This document shows, in pieces, positions 15,425-24,292 of a stretch of 39,022 nt of DNA. The stretch spans positions 1 to 39,022 of the forward strand of contig DATKMK010000052.1 of the NCBI GenBank assembly GCA_035541895.1, in the 5' to 3' direction. The DNA is from DATKMK01 sp035541895 (lineage in GTDB: Bacteria > Desulfobacterota > Binatia > HRBIN30 > JACQVA1). The position numbers and the translations under genes are program-made. Numbering within the stretch: the stretch's first letter is position 1; every line of letters starts with the position of its first letter. A model generated the notes under the pieces. It saw only the letters and a program-made list of their open reading frames with translations, made no database searches and was not told where the DNA came from.

Positions 15425-18400
15425 ATGGCGGCATTCAATGATCGTACCTCGCGGCTGCGCGCCGCGCTGGCCGAACGCATCCTCGTGCTCGACGGCGCAA
15501 CCGGCACCGCGATTCAGGCGATGAACCTCACCGCCGACGATTTCGGCGGCGCCGAACTCGAAGGCTGCAATGAGCATCTTGTGCTCACGCGTCCCGATGC
15601 CGTTCGGCGCGTGCATCAGGGATATCTCGATGCCGGCGCCGACTTGATCGAGACCGATACGTTCGGCGGCACGCGCATCGTCCTCGCCGAGTACGGCCTG
15701 CAAGACAAGGCCTACGAGATCAATCGGGCGGCCGCGCACATCGCGCGCGAAGCCGCCGAAGCGGCGTCGACCGCCGACCAGCCGCGCTTCGTCGTCGGCT
15801 CGATGGGGCCGGGCACCAAAACGATCTCGGTCACCGGGGGCGTCACGTTCGATCAAGTGCGCGCCGCCTATGCCGAGCAAGCCGCCGGTCTCCTCGACGG
15901 CGGCGCGGATGTGCTGTTCGTGGAAACCCAGCAGGACACGCTGAACGTCAAGGCCACGTTGCTCGGCATCGACGAGATTTTCGCCAAGGCCGGTCGTTCG
16001 ATCCCGGTGGTGCTGACCGTGTCGATCGAAACCATGGGCACGATGCTCGCTGGCCAGCCGATCGAATCGCTGTACGTCTCGGTCGCGCATCGCGACCTGT
16101 TCGGCATCGGCATGAACTGCGCGACCGGTCCCGACTTCATGACCGATCATTTGCGCACCCTCGCCGAGCTGTCGCGCTTTCCGATCGTGTGTTTTCCGAA
16201 CGCCGGGTTGCCCGACGAAGAGGGGCACTACAACGAGCTGCCGCCGATGCTGGCGCAGAAGATCGAGCGCTTCTGCGCCGAGGGCTGGATCAACATCATC
16301 GGTGGCTGCTGCGGGACAACGCCGGAGCACATCCGGCTCATCGCGCAGGTGGCGGCAAAACATCGGCCGCGCACGCCCGTGCAGGTTCGGCGCTCGGTGG
16401 TGTCGGGTATCGAGACGCTGGTGATCGATCAGGACACGCGCCCGGTGATCGTCGGCGAACGCACCAACGTGCTCGGCAGCAAGAAGTTCAAGCAGCTCAT
16501 CGCCGAGGGCAAGATCGATGAAGCCGCGGAAGTCGGCCGCGCCCAAGTGCGTCGCGGCGCACATCTGCTCGACGTCTGCTTGCAGGATCCCGATCGCAAC
16601 GAAGTCGCCGACGTCACGGCGTTTCTCGAAACCCAGGTGAAGAAGGTCAAAGTCCCGATCATGATCGACTCCACCGATGCCAGGGTGATCGAGGAAGCGC
16701 TCAAGCGCACGCAAGGCAAGTCGATCATCAACTCGATCAACCTCGAGGACGGCGAGGAGCGATTCCATCGGGTCGTACCGCTGGCCCGCGCCTACGGCGC
16801 GGCGCTGATCGTCGGCTGCATCGACGAGGACAAGCAGCAGGCGCAAGCCATCACGCGCGAGCGCAAGCTCGCCATCGCGCAGCGTTCGCACGAATTGCTC
16901 ACCAAGAAGTACGCCGTGCCTGGAGAAGACATCATCTTCGACGCGCTGGTGTTCCCCGTCGGTACCGGCGACAAGAACTACATCGGCTCCGGTGTGGAGA
17001 CCATCGAAGGCATCCGCCTCATCAAGCAGCATCTGCCCGACGCGAAGACGATCCTCGGCGTCTCGAACGTCTCGTTCGGCCTGCCGACCGCCGGCCGCGA
17101 AGTGTTGAACTCGGTCTTCCTCTACCACTGCGTGCAAGCCGGGCTCGACATGGCGATCGTGAACTCGGAGAAGCTCGAACGCTATCCGTCGATTCCCGAG
17201 GAAGAGCGCCGCCTCGCCGAGGATCTGATCTGGTGGCGGGGCGATGATCCGATTGCGGCGTTCAGCGCGCATTTCCGGGCGAAGGCGCCGAAGGCCACCG
17301 TCGAGCAGCGCCGCGATCTGCCGCTCGACGATCGGCTTGCGCTCTACATTCTCGAGGGCTCGAAAGACGGCTTGTACGCCGACCTCGACGAGAAGCTCGC
17401 CACGCATCGCCCGCTCGACATCGTCAACGGACCGTTGATGAAGGGCATGGACGAAGTCGGCCGCCTCTTCGGGGCCAACGAGATGATCGTCGCCGAGGTC
17501 CTGCAGTCAGCGGAGGCGATGAAGGCGGCGGTCAGGCACCTCGAACCGCACATGGAGAAGTCGGAGACGTCGACCAAGGGCAAGATCGTCCTTGCGACCG
17601 TGAAGGGCGACGTGCACGACATCGGAAAGAATTTGGTCGACATCATTCTCAGCAACAACGGCTTTCAGATCATCAACCTCGGGATTAAAGTACCGCCGGA
17701 GGAACTCGTGCGCGCGTACCGCGAGCACCACCCGGACGCGATCGGTCTGTCGGGACTGCTGGTGAAGTCGGCGCAGATGATGGTGGTGACGGCGCAGGAC
17801 CTGAAGAACGCCGGCATCGACTGCCCGATCCTGGTCGGCGGCGCGGCGTTGTCGAACCGTTTCACGCGACTCAAAATTGCGCCGCAGTACGACGGCCTGG
17901 TGGCCTACGCCAACGATGCGATGACCGGGCTCGATCTCGCCAATCAACTGGTCGACGAGTTGCGCCGCGCCGATTTGGCAAAGAAGCTGGCACGTGACAG
18001 CGAGCAACTGGCAGCGGAATCGGCGAGACGCAGTGACGGCGGCGCCGCCGCGGGCGTGCGCAAGGCGGCGCTGCGCCGCGATCACAACATCCCGACGCCG
18101 CCGGATCTGAAGCTGCACGTGCTGCGCAACTACGACCTCGACGAACTCTTTCGCTACATCAATCCGATCATGCTCTACACCCGCCATCTCGGGTTCAAGG
18201 GCAAGTTCGAGGAGGCGCTCGACCGCGGCGACGCGAAGGCACGCGAGCTGCGCGAGGAGGTTGCGGCGGTCGAAGCGATCATGCTGCAGCGACCAGAGGT
18301 CACCGCTAGCGCGGTGTACAAATTCTTCCGCGCCGCATCGGAGGGCGACACGCTGCACATTCTCTCACCCGACGGCACCGACATCGTCGAGTCCTTTCAC

Positions 18401-18949
18401 TTCGGCCGTCAGACGGTGAACGACGGCTTGTGCTTGAGCGACTACACGCTGCCGCGTGGCGATCGACCGGATTACGTGGCGATGCTGGCCACCACCGTCG
18501 GCCCGGGCGTGCGCGCGCTCGCCGACGAGTGGAAACATGCAGGGCAGTACCTACGCTCGCACATTCTGCAGGTTCTGGCGCTCGAAGGTGCTGAAGCGTT
18601 CGCCGAGCTGTTGCATCAGAAGATCCGCGAGATGTGGGGCATCGGCGACGCGCCCGGCACGACGATCAAGGATCTCTTCAAGGTGAAGTACCGCGGCGTC
18701 CGCGTCTCCTTCGGCTACCCCGCCTGCCCGCGCTTGGAAGATCAAGAGCAACTCTTCCGCTTGCTCGAAGTCACCAAGCACATCGGCGTCGAGTTGACCG
18801 AAGGCTACATGATGGATCCCGAAGGTTCGGTCACCGCACTGATCTTCCATCATCCCGACGCGAAGTACTTCTCGCTCAGCCCCGACGACACCGAGCGGTT
18901 GGAACGGCAGCTCGACGACGGCCAGCAACCCGGCGCCGCGGCATCGTGA
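15425..18949 (+). CDS. metH: Cobalamin-dependent methionine synthase
   Basis: A 1174-residue protein catalysing methyl transfer from 5-methyltetrahydrofolate to homocysteine via methylcobalamin, giving methionine. All four modules are present. The homocysteine domain (about 1-320) has zinc ligands Cys232, Cys295 and Cys296 in GMNC and GGCCGTTPEH. The pterin domain (about 335-620) carries VGERTNVLGSKKF. The B12 cap and Rossmann domain (about 630-880) hold the lower-ligand motif DVHDIGKN with His731. The C-terminal SAM-reactivation domain (about 900-1170) shows RGVRVSFGYPACP and ELTEGYMMDPEGSV. Length is slightly below the E. coli enzyme (1227). It implies B12 uptake or synthesis elsewhere in the genome. 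No B12 riboswitch is visible upstream, only a tandem repeat. It stands as a single gene. Confidence 0.97.
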   Translation: MAAFNDRTSRLRAALAERILVLDGATGTAIQAMNLTADDFGGAELEGCNEHLVLTRPDAVRRVHQGYLDAGADLIETDTFGGTRIVLAEYGLQDKAYEINRAAAHIAREAAEAASTADQPRFVVGSMGPGTKTISVTGGVTFDQVRAAYAEQAAGLLDGGADVLFVETQQDTLNVKATLLGIDEIFAKAGRSIPVVLTVSIETMGTMLAGQPIESLYVSVAHRDLFGIGMNCATGPDFMTDHLRTLAELSRFPIVCFPNAGLPDEEGHYNELPPMLAQKIERFCAEGWINIIGGCCGTTPEHIRLIAQVAAKHRPRTPVQVRRSVVSGIETLVIDQDTRPVIVGERTNVLGSKKFKQLIAEGKIDEAAEVGRAQVRRGAHLLDVCLQDPDRNEVADVTAFLETQVKKVKVPIMIDSTDARVIEEALKRTQGKSIINSINLEDGEERFHRVVPLARAYGAALIVGCIDEDKQQAQAITRERKLAIAQRSHELLTKKYAVPGEDIIFDALVFPVGTGDKNYIGSGVETIEGIRLIKQHLPDAKTILGVSNVSFGLPTAGREVLNSVFLYHCVQAGLDMAIVNSEKLERYPSIPEEERRLAEDLIWWRGDDPIAAFSAHFRAKAPKATVEQRRDLPLDDRLALYILEGSKDGLYADLDEKLATHRPLDIVNGPLMKGMDEVGRLFGANEMIVAEVLQSAEAMKAAVRHLEPHMEKSETSTKGKIVLATVKGDVHDIGKNLVDIILSNNGFQIINLGIKVPPEELVRAYREHHPDAIGLSGLLVKSAQMMVVTAQDLKNAGIDCPILVGGAALSNRFTRLKIAPQYDGLVAYANDAMTGLDLANQLVDELRRADLAKKLARDSEQLAAESARRSDGGAAAGVRKAALRRDHNIPTPPDLKLHVLRNYDLDELFRYINPIMLYTRHLGFKGKFEEALDRGDAKARELREEVAAVEAIMLQRPEVTASAVYKFFRAASEGDTLHILSPDGTDIVESFHFGRQTVNDGLCLSDYTLPRGDRPDYVAMLATTVGPGVRALADEWKHAGQYLRSHILQVLALEGAEAFAELLHQKIREMWGIGDAPGTTIKDLFKVKYRGVRVSFGYPACPRLEDQEQLFRLLEVTKHIGVELTEGYMMDPEGSVTALIFHHPDAKYFSLSPDDTERLERQLDDGQQPGAAAS

Positions 18950-19142
18950 AGGTAGGCACAGACAGCCCGCGGTGCGGCGACGCCGGATCGCTAAGGCGCG
19001 CAAGCGTCCGGGAGAAACCCTTGAAGGCAGCTCAGAAGAGATCTGCGCCAGACATGTCGCGCACTACCGAGATTCTCCTGCGCGAGCTACCTACGGGTTG
19101 AAATGGTTCGTGCGCGGCAAGCCAACTCACAGCGGCCGCGAC

Positions 19143-20297
19143 TTAGCGCCGGCGGAAGTTTGGCTGCCGGGTGACCCCTTCGATGCGGAGGTCGGGTTCG
19201 CCGGCGCGTCGATCTTTATCCTTCGCGTGTTCGCGCAGATCGAAGTTCTTGATGCGAATGCGCAGGTTGTTGGCGCTGTCGGCGTTGGCAAGCGCTTGAT
19301 CTTCGCTGATGTGGCCGTTGGTGTAGAGGTCGTAGAGGGCTTGATCGAAGGTCTGCCCGCCTTCGAGGGTGCTTTGTAGCATCGCTTCTTTGAGGACGTC
19401 GATCTCGCCTTTCTTGATCAAGTCCTTGACGCGCGGCGTGTCGATGAGGATTTCGAGTGCCGCGACTCGTTTCCCGTCGACGCCTTGGACCAGTCGTTGA
19501 GAGATGATCGCGCGCAAGTTGAGCGAAAGCTGCAAGTGAATCTCCGCGTGTCGCTGTGCCGGGAAGAAGTTCATCACGCGTTCGATGGCTTGGTTCGCGT
19601 TGTTGGAATGCAGCGTCGCCAAACAGAGGTGTCCGGTTTCGGCGAAGGTGATGGCCGCTTCCATGGTTTCGAGGTCGCGCACCTCGCCGATCAGAATCAA
19701 ATCCGGCGCCTGGCGCAAAGTGTTGCGCAAAGCCTCATTGAACGAGACGGTGTCGAATCCCACCTCGCGTTGGCTGACCAAACACCCCTTGTGCGGGTGC
19801 ACAAACTCGATGGGGTCTTCGATCGTGACGATGTGGCCGCGCGTGTGCTCGTTGCGATAGTCGATCAGCGCCGCTTGCGTGGTCGACTTGCCGGAGCCGG
19901 TGGCGCCGGTCACCAGCACCAGGCCGCGACGGCTGAGCGCAATGGTCTTGAGAATCTCCGGGAGGCCGAGGTCATCGATGGTCGGGACGTTGACCTTGAT
20001 CTGTCGGACGACCACCGCGACTGCCCCGCGCTGGCGGAAGACGTTGACCCGGAAGCGGCCCAAACGCCCCGAGGCGAGCGCCAGGTTCATTTCCATTTTT
20101 TCCTCGAACGCCAATCGCTGACGTTCGGTCATGACCGCGTTGGCGAGTTCCTCGACCTCGGGTGCCGACAGGAGTTCCTCGCCGACGGGCTCGGTGAGCC
20201 CTTCGACACGAATGACCGGCGGACTATCGGCCGTGAGATACAAATCGGACGCGTCGCGTGCGACCATGTCGCTGAGCAATGATCGAATATCGTACAT
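19143..20297 (-). CDS. pilU: Type IV pilus retraction ATPase, PilU type
   Basis: A 384-residue hexameric secretion-type ATPase that assists PilT in powering pilus depolymerisation at the inner membrane. Visible motifs are an N-terminal DASDLYLTADSPP, Walker A GATGSGKST, the Asp box TIEDPIEF, Walker B LILIGEVRD and the His box TGHLCLATLHSNNA. The C-terminal stretch GQTFDQALYDLYTNGHI followed by ANNLRIRIK is characteristic of PilU and distinguishes it from PilT. It begins 11 nt after the pilT stop with no independent ribosome site that I can see, so it is probably translationally coupled and driven by the pilT promoter. The convergent gap to metH (193 nt) holds no recognisable gene or terminator. 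Confidence 0.93.
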   Translation of the reverse strand: MYDIRSLLSDMVARDASDLYLTADSPPVIRVEGLTEPVGEELLSAPEVEELANAVMTERQRLAFEEKMEMNLALASGRLGRFRVNVFRQRGAVAVVVRQIKVNVPTIDDLGLPEILKTIALSRRGLVLVTGATGSGKSTTQAALIDYRNEHTRGHIVTIEDPIEFVHPHKGCLVSQREVGFDTVSFNEALRNTLRQAPDLILIGEVRDLETMEAAITFAETGHLCLATLHSNNANQAIERVMNFFPAQRHAEIHLQLSLNLRAIISQRLVQGVDGKRVAALEILIDTPRVKDLIKKGEIDVLKEAMLQSTLEGGQTFDQALYDLYTNGHISEDQALANADSANNLRIRIKNFDLREHAKDKDRRAGEPDLRIEGVTRQPNFRRR

Positions 20298-20308
20298 CAG
20301 CAGCCGCG

Positions 20309-21394
20309 TTAGGCACGTCGAGCGACCGGTTGCACCGCCGGACGCTGCGTCTTCGCATCGCCGAAGAGATTGGGCGTGAGCGTACGCATTTGGGCCTCTT
20401 CGCGCGTGATCATGTTCTTGTTGACCAAGTCAATCAGCGCCATGTCGAGCGTCTGCATCCCCACGCCTTGACCAGTCTGCATCGCCGATGGGAGTTGATG
20501 GACCTTGGCCTCGCGAATCAGGTTGCGGACGGCCGGAGTGCCGATCAAGACCTCGAGTGCGGCGATGCGGCCGCCGACCCGCTGCTTGCACAAGGTCTGG
20601 GTGATGATCGCCTGAATCGATTCGGCGAACATCGTCCGAATCTGCTCTTGTTGCGAACCGGGGAATACGTCGATGATGCGATCGACCGTCTTCGGCGCGC
20701 TCGAGGTGTGCACGGTGGCGAACACCAGGTGGCCGGTCTCGGCAGCGGTCAACGCGAGTGAGATCGTTTCGAGGTCGCGCATTTCGCCGACCAGAATGAC
20801 GTCGGGATCTTCACGCAACGCCCCGCGGAGGGCGTTGCTGAACGACAGCGTATGGCTGCCGACTTCGCGTTGGTTGATGAGACACTTCTTCGACTCGTGC
20901 ACGAACTCGATGGGATCTTCGATGGTCAAGATGTGCCCTTCGAACGATTCGTTGATGTAGTCGATCATCGCCGCCAACGTGGTCGATTTACCCGACCCAG
21001 TGGGCCCCGTGACCAAGACCAGGCCCTTTTCCTTGTCGCAGATCTCGCGCAAGACCGACGGCAGGCCCAACTGTTCCATGGTCATGACCTTCGACGGGAT
21101 CAATCGGAAGACGGCGGCCTCGCCTTTGCGCTGCCGGAACACGTTGACGCGGAACCGCGCGATGTCGCCCAGCTCGAAGGAGAAGTCGACGTCGTGGGTC
21201 TCGTCGAACATTTTGCGCAGCACGTCGGACATAATGTCGAAACACATATGATGGACTTCTTCGGCCGACAGTGGGGCGTGTTCCAACCGCTTCATGTCGC
21301 CGTGCAGACGGAGCATGGGCGGCTCGTTTGAACTGAGATGGACGTCGGAAGCCCCTTGCTGGTGCGCGAACGTGAGAAGCTGAGTAATATCCAT
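20309..21394 (-). CDS. pilT: Type IV pilus retraction ATPase PilT
   Basis: A 361-residue protein. The start at 21394 gives MDITQLLTFAHQQGASDVHL, the normal PilT N-terminus, with a GAGGGGG ribosome site at 21402-21408; nine further upstream codons are open but unlikely. Motifs are Walker A GPTGSGKST, Asp box TIEDPIEFVH, Walker B VILVGEMRD, His box TGHLVFATVHTSSA and the C-terminal AIRNLIREAK-type motif (here AVRNLIREAKVHQLP), needed for retraction in studied PilTs. It drives pilus retraction, twitching motility and DNA uptake with other pilus proteins encoded elsewhere. It is first in a two-gene unit with pilU, downstream of a sigma-54-type promoter. Confidence 0.95.
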   Translation of the reverse strand: MDITQLLTFAHQQGASDVHLSSNEPPMLRLHGDMKRLEHAPLSAEEVHHMCFDIMSDVLRKMFDETHDVDFSFELGDIARFRVNVFRQRKGEAAVFRLIPSKVMTMEQLGLPSVLREICDKEKGLVLVTGPTGSGKSTTLAAMIDYINESFEGHILTIEDPIEFVHESKKCLINQREVGSHTLSFSNALRGALREDPDVILVGEMRDLETISLALTAAETGHLVFATVHTSSAPKTVDRIIDVFPGSQQEQIRTMFAESIQAIITQTLCKQRVGGRIAALEVLIGTPAVRNLIREAKVHQLPSAMQTGQGVGMQTLDMALIDLVNKNMITREEAQMRTLTPNLFGDAKTQRPAVQPVARRA

Positions 21395-21428
21395 AAGCCG
21401 CTGCCCCCTCTGAGGTCCCAATCCCTAA

Positions 21429-21444
21429 AGCAATCGCCACGCCA
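21429..21444 (-). promoter_or_regulatory. Sigma-54 (RpoN) -24/-12 promoter upstream of pilT
   Basis: Read on the minus strand the sequence is TGGCGTGGCGATTGCT. It matches the sigma-54 consensus TGGCACG-N4-TTGCW, with the invariant GG and GC separated by exactly 10 bp. The predicted start would lie about 12 bp downstream, near 21418, leaving a ~23-nt leader with the ribosome site before the ATG at 21394. Confidence 0.6.
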
Positions 21445-21480
21445 GATGCGGGTCGGTGCGCGTCGGCAAAATCAATCGAG

Positions 21481-21498
21481 GGCCCAACCAATTGGGCC
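21481..21498. other. Perfect 7-bp inverted repeat upstream of the pilT promoter
   Basis: GGCCCAA and TTGGGCC are separated by CCAA, about 40 bp upstream of the -24 element. No T-run follows on the minus strand, so a protein-binding site (for example an activator) is as plausible as a hairpin between the CPBP gene and pilT. Confidence 0.4.
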
Positions 21499-21593
21499 GA
21501 TTTTGAGCGGCGAACTGGTGAATATCGTCAAGCCGATAACAGCGGCGCGCGCTCTGCGCTGTGGCGGACGGGACTGGTCGGCAGCCGCGGCGG

Positions 21594-22229
21594 CTAGTTG
21601 AGGCTCAGCACCATCACTTTCAGTAGGAGGTTGCTGGCGGCATGGTAGATCGTCGGCACCGCCACGCTATCGGTGCGTTCGCGAAGCCACCCGTAGAAGA
21701 GCCCGGGAAAGAACACGATCAACTGCGCGATCCCGCCGAGGGGAACGTGGCAGAACGCAAACAATGTCGCCGCAATGACAAGCCCCGGCCCCCAGCGCGC
21801 ACCAAGCAGTTGCCATGGCCGTCCGCACGTCCGGTTGAGCTGCGATTGCAGATAGCCGCGGAAGAAGAACTCCTCGGGGAGTCCCACGCCGATCAACTGG
21901 TCGAACGCCAGCCACGGCAGATCGGCCGGAAATCGCATCTCGAAATGCTGGCCGAACGCCCAGCGCGCGAGAAGGAAATGGCCAATGGCGTACGGGACGA
22001 AGATCAACGCGCTGGTCGCCAGATGAAACCGCAGGGTTCCCCACTGTGCGCGAGCCGCGGGACTAAGGTCGAGGCCAAACTCCGCGTAGTCGCGCCCGCG
22101 GATCGTGATCACCACAAATGGGATCAGGAACCACAGGCTCGACTGCCGTGACCACAGCGCGGCGGGCAGTGTCACTGCGAGTAGCGCCAACGCTTCAAGC
22201 GTCGGGACAAGCCGCGCACCAGCGCTCAT
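21594..22229 (-). CDS. CPBP (CAAX protease/bacteriocin-processing) family membrane protein
   Basis: A 211-residue polytopic membrane protein with about six hydrophobic helices. The catalytic signature of the CPBP (Abi/Rce1-like) intramembrane glutamic metalloproteases is present: the diacidic motif PEEFFFRGYLQ, a conserved His in AFCHVPLGG, and a third motif IYHAASNLL. The start at 22229 (MSAGARLVP) is preferred to a TTG nine codons upstream because it leaves a 4-nt gap after the rlpA stop rather than an overlap. Prokaryotic members act in bacteriocin immunity, protein sorting or unknown processing; none can be singled out here. It is the last gene of the tldD-pmbA-rlpA-CPBP run. Confidence 0.87.
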   Translation of the reverse strand: MSAGARLVPTLEALALLAVTLPAALWSRQSSLWFLIPFVVITIRGRDYAEFGLDLSPAARAQWGTLRFHLATSALIFVPYAIGHFLLARWAFGQHFEMRFPADLPWLAFDQLIGVGLPEEFFFRGYLQSQLNRTCGRPWQLLGARWGPGLVIAATLFAFCHVPLGGIAQLIVFFPGLFYGWLRERTDSVAVPTIYHAASNLLLKVMVLSLN

Positions 22230-22233
22230 GGGT

Positions 22234-22881
22234 TCACGGTGCTGCGCCGTCTTCAACGATGATCGGGGATAAGCCGAGCGGTGCGACTGAGCGCGCCAGG
22301 TTCAGCGCATCGCGACGACTGGAGAATCGTCCGACGCGAACGCGATAGTAGCGACCTTCGCCTCCGTCGAGCGTTGCGATGCGGACGTCGTCGAAGCGAC
22401 GAGCCAGCGCTGCGCGGAGTCGCGCCGCGTTCTCGCGATCGGCAAACGAGCCCACTTGGACCGCATACGCCACGGTGGGCAAGGTGGGTGCCGCCGACCC
22501 GAGCACTTCGATTCGCACCGCTGCGGTGCCCGGTCCGAGCATGCCGAGCGCGCGCGCGGCGGCATGCGAGAGATCGATGATGCGTCCGTCAACGAACGGA
22601 CCGCGATCGTTGATGCGTACTTCGACCGATCGACCGTTCTCAAGATTGGTGACGGCGACGCGAGTACCCAGCGGTAGGGTCTGATGCGCGCCAGTCAGAT
22701 CGTTCTGGTCGTAAATCTCACCGCTCGATGTTGGATTGCCGTGAAATCCCGGCCCGTACCACGACGCGGTGCCGATCTGGGTGGCACCCCGACGGGCTGC
22801 TACTGGCACCGGTCGGCGCGAGAACCACCCACAACCGGACAAAATCAGCACCAGCCCCGCCGCTGCTACCCGCCGCCACAT
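22234..22881 (-). CDS. rlpA: RlpA-family lytic transglycosylase lipoprotein with SPOR domain
   Basis: A 215-residue outer-membrane lipoprotein that cleaves denuded glycan strands at the septum. It has a lipoprotein signal with lipobox LSGC (about residue 17) and a double-psi beta-barrel from IGTASWYGPGFHGNPTSSGE to IIDLSHAAARALGM. The catalytic-region residues E (SSGEIYD), H (TGAHQTLP) and D (INDRGPF) are all retained. A C-terminal SPOR domain (YAVQVGSFADRENAARL to VGRFSSRRDA) binds peptidoglycan lacking stem peptides. The ATG at 22881 is preferred to a GTG nine codons upstream because it begins the lipoprotein signal directly. It sits between pmbA and the CPBP gene in the same orientation with short gaps. 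Confidence 0.93.
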   Translation of the reverse strand: MWRRVAAAGLVLILSGCGWFSRRPVPVAARRGATQIGTASWYGPGFHGNPTSSGEIYDQNDLTGAHQTLPLGTRVAVTNLENGRSVEVRINDRGPFVDGRIIDLSHAAARALGMLGPGTAAVRIEVLGSAAPTLPTVAYAVQVGSFADRENAARLRAALARRFDDVRIATLDGGEGRYYRVRVGRFSSRRDALNLARSVAPLGLSPIIVEDGAAP

Positions 22882-22930
22882 ACCGCGGCGGACTATACCC
22901 GAGCCCACGCGATTTGACGACTGCGGCGTC

Positions 22931-24289
22931 TCAGAGCCCGGCGACGGTCATACGTGCGATTTTAATCGTCGGGGCAGAGACCGAGTGCCGCAGTTCCAGG
23001 TCGCTGCCGATCAGCTCGATGTTGCGGAACATCTCCAGCAGGTTGCCGGCGATGGTGATTTCTTCGACCGGGTACGCCAGCTCGCCGTCGACGATCCACT
23101 GTCCGACCGCACCGCGTGAGTAGTCGCCCGTGACGCCGTTGACACCCATGCCGATCAGCTCGGTCACATACAGCCCGTTCTTCACCGATCCGATGATCTC
23201 GGCGGGCGAGGCGGTGCCGGCGAGCGGGAACATGTTGGTGGTACTCACATGCGGCGCATCGCCCACTGAACGCGTAGCGTTGCCGGTGGTGCGGCCGTTG
23301 AGCTTGCGCGCCGAATAGGTGTCGAACAAATAGCCGGCGAGCACGCCGCGATCGACGACCACGGTGCGGCGTGTCGCCACCCCTTCGCCATCAAATGGCG
23401 AGGAACCGAGCGCGCCGGACACGCGTCCGTCATCATAGACCGTGAGCCAGTCCGGCCCGATCCGTTCGCCGAGCTTGTCGATGAGGAACGAGCTGCCTTT
23501 GTACAGGGCGTATCCGGACACGGCCGCGGCGAGGTGGCGGAGGAGACTGCCGGCCATCTCCGGATCGAAAACGACCGGCACTTCGCAGGTCTTGACTTGC
23601 CGTGCGCCGAGGCGACGGACGGTCCGCGCGGCGGCCTTCCGGCCGACGGCTTCGGCGTCTTCGAGCTTCCGCAGCCGGCGAGTCGCCGTGTACCAATAGT
23701 CGCGTTGCATGGCCCCGCGGTCGGACGCGATCGGTGTGACCGACAACGAGAAGCCGGAGTCGCGATAGCTGCCCATGAACCCGGCGGTGGATGCGTAGAC
23801 CACACGATCGTGACCGGTACCGAACTCCGCGCCTTCCGAGTTGGTGATGCGCGGATCCGCGCCACGCGCGGCCGACTCGGCTGTTCGGGCGAGCTCGATG
23901 CCGTACTCCGGCGTGACGGATTCGGCCTCGGGATCGTACAGATCGAGGTCGGGAATCTCGCGCGCCAACTCGGTGCTCGCGGGCAAGCCGCCGAACGGAT
24001 CCGGCGCGGTGACACGGGCGAGGGCGCAGGTCTCCGCTGCAAAGTTCGCGAGCGTCTCACGGCTGAAATCTGCGGTGGCCGAGATCGCCGTCGACTGGCC
24101 CGCGAACACCCGCAGTCCGAGGTGTTTGGCGCGCGCACGTTTCAGCGTTTCGATTTCGCCCAGGCGCACCGCGACCGACAACGAGTCGCCCTCGGCCACC
24201 ATGACGTCGGCCGCGTCGGCACCGGCGCGCTTGGCGGCGGCGAGCAACTGCTCGGCGATGGCTTCCAGCGTCTCGGCCATTGCATCCAC
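22931..24289 (-). CDS. pmbA: TldD/PmbA family metalloprotease partner, PmbA (TldE)
   Basis: A 452-residue protein, the non-catalytic-motif partner of the TldD/TldE heterodimer, which degrades unfolded peptides and matures certain peptide natural products (microcin B17 in E. coli) and affects CcdA stability. It lacks HExxxH, as expected for PmbA. It shows the family's N-terminal ADVMVAEGDSLSVAVRLGEIE and C-terminal segments SSPFDGEGVATRRT, LFDTYSARKLNGRTTGNA and GVNGVTGDYSRGAVG. It starts with GTG 3 nt after the tldD stop; an ATG three codons in (24280) is an alternative. The tight coupling to tldD supports joint expression of the two subunits. Confidence 0.93.
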   Translation of the reverse strand: MDAMAETLEAIAEQLLAAAKRAGADAADVMVAEGDSLSVAVRLGEIETLKRARAKHLGLRVFAGQSTAISATADFSRETLANFAAETCALARVTAPDPFGGLPASTELAREIPDLDLYDPEAESVTPEYGIELARTAESAARGADPRITNSEGAEFGTGHDRVVYASTAGFMGSYRDSGFSLSVTPIASDRGAMQRDYWYTATRRLRKLEDAEAVGRKAAARTVRRLGARQVKTCEVPVVFDPEMAGSLLRHLAAAVSGYALYKGSSFLIDKLGERIGPDWLTVYDDGRVSGALGSSPFDGEGVATRRTVVVDRGVLAGYLFDTYSARKLNGRTTGNATRSVGDAPHVSTTNMFPLAGTASPAEIIGSVKNGLYVTELIGMGVNGVTGDYSRGAVGQWIVDGELAYPVEEITIAGNLLEMFRNIELIGSDLELRHSVSAPTIKIARMTVAGL

Positions 24290-24292
24290 GGG

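Noticed and set aside
15368..17407. A 679-codon open frame on the minus strand across the first half of metH
   Set aside because: It lies fully antisense to an unmistakable MetH, its translation is His/Arg/Asp-rich with no recognisable motif, and long antisense frames are expected in GC-rich DNA with strong third-position bias.
18950..19142. tRNA or c-di-GMP riboswitch in the metH/pilU gap
   Set aside because: A GC-rich stem (GACGC/GCGTC) is visible but there is no cloverleaf, no T-loop and no GEMM core; it also lies at the 3' ends of two convergent genes.
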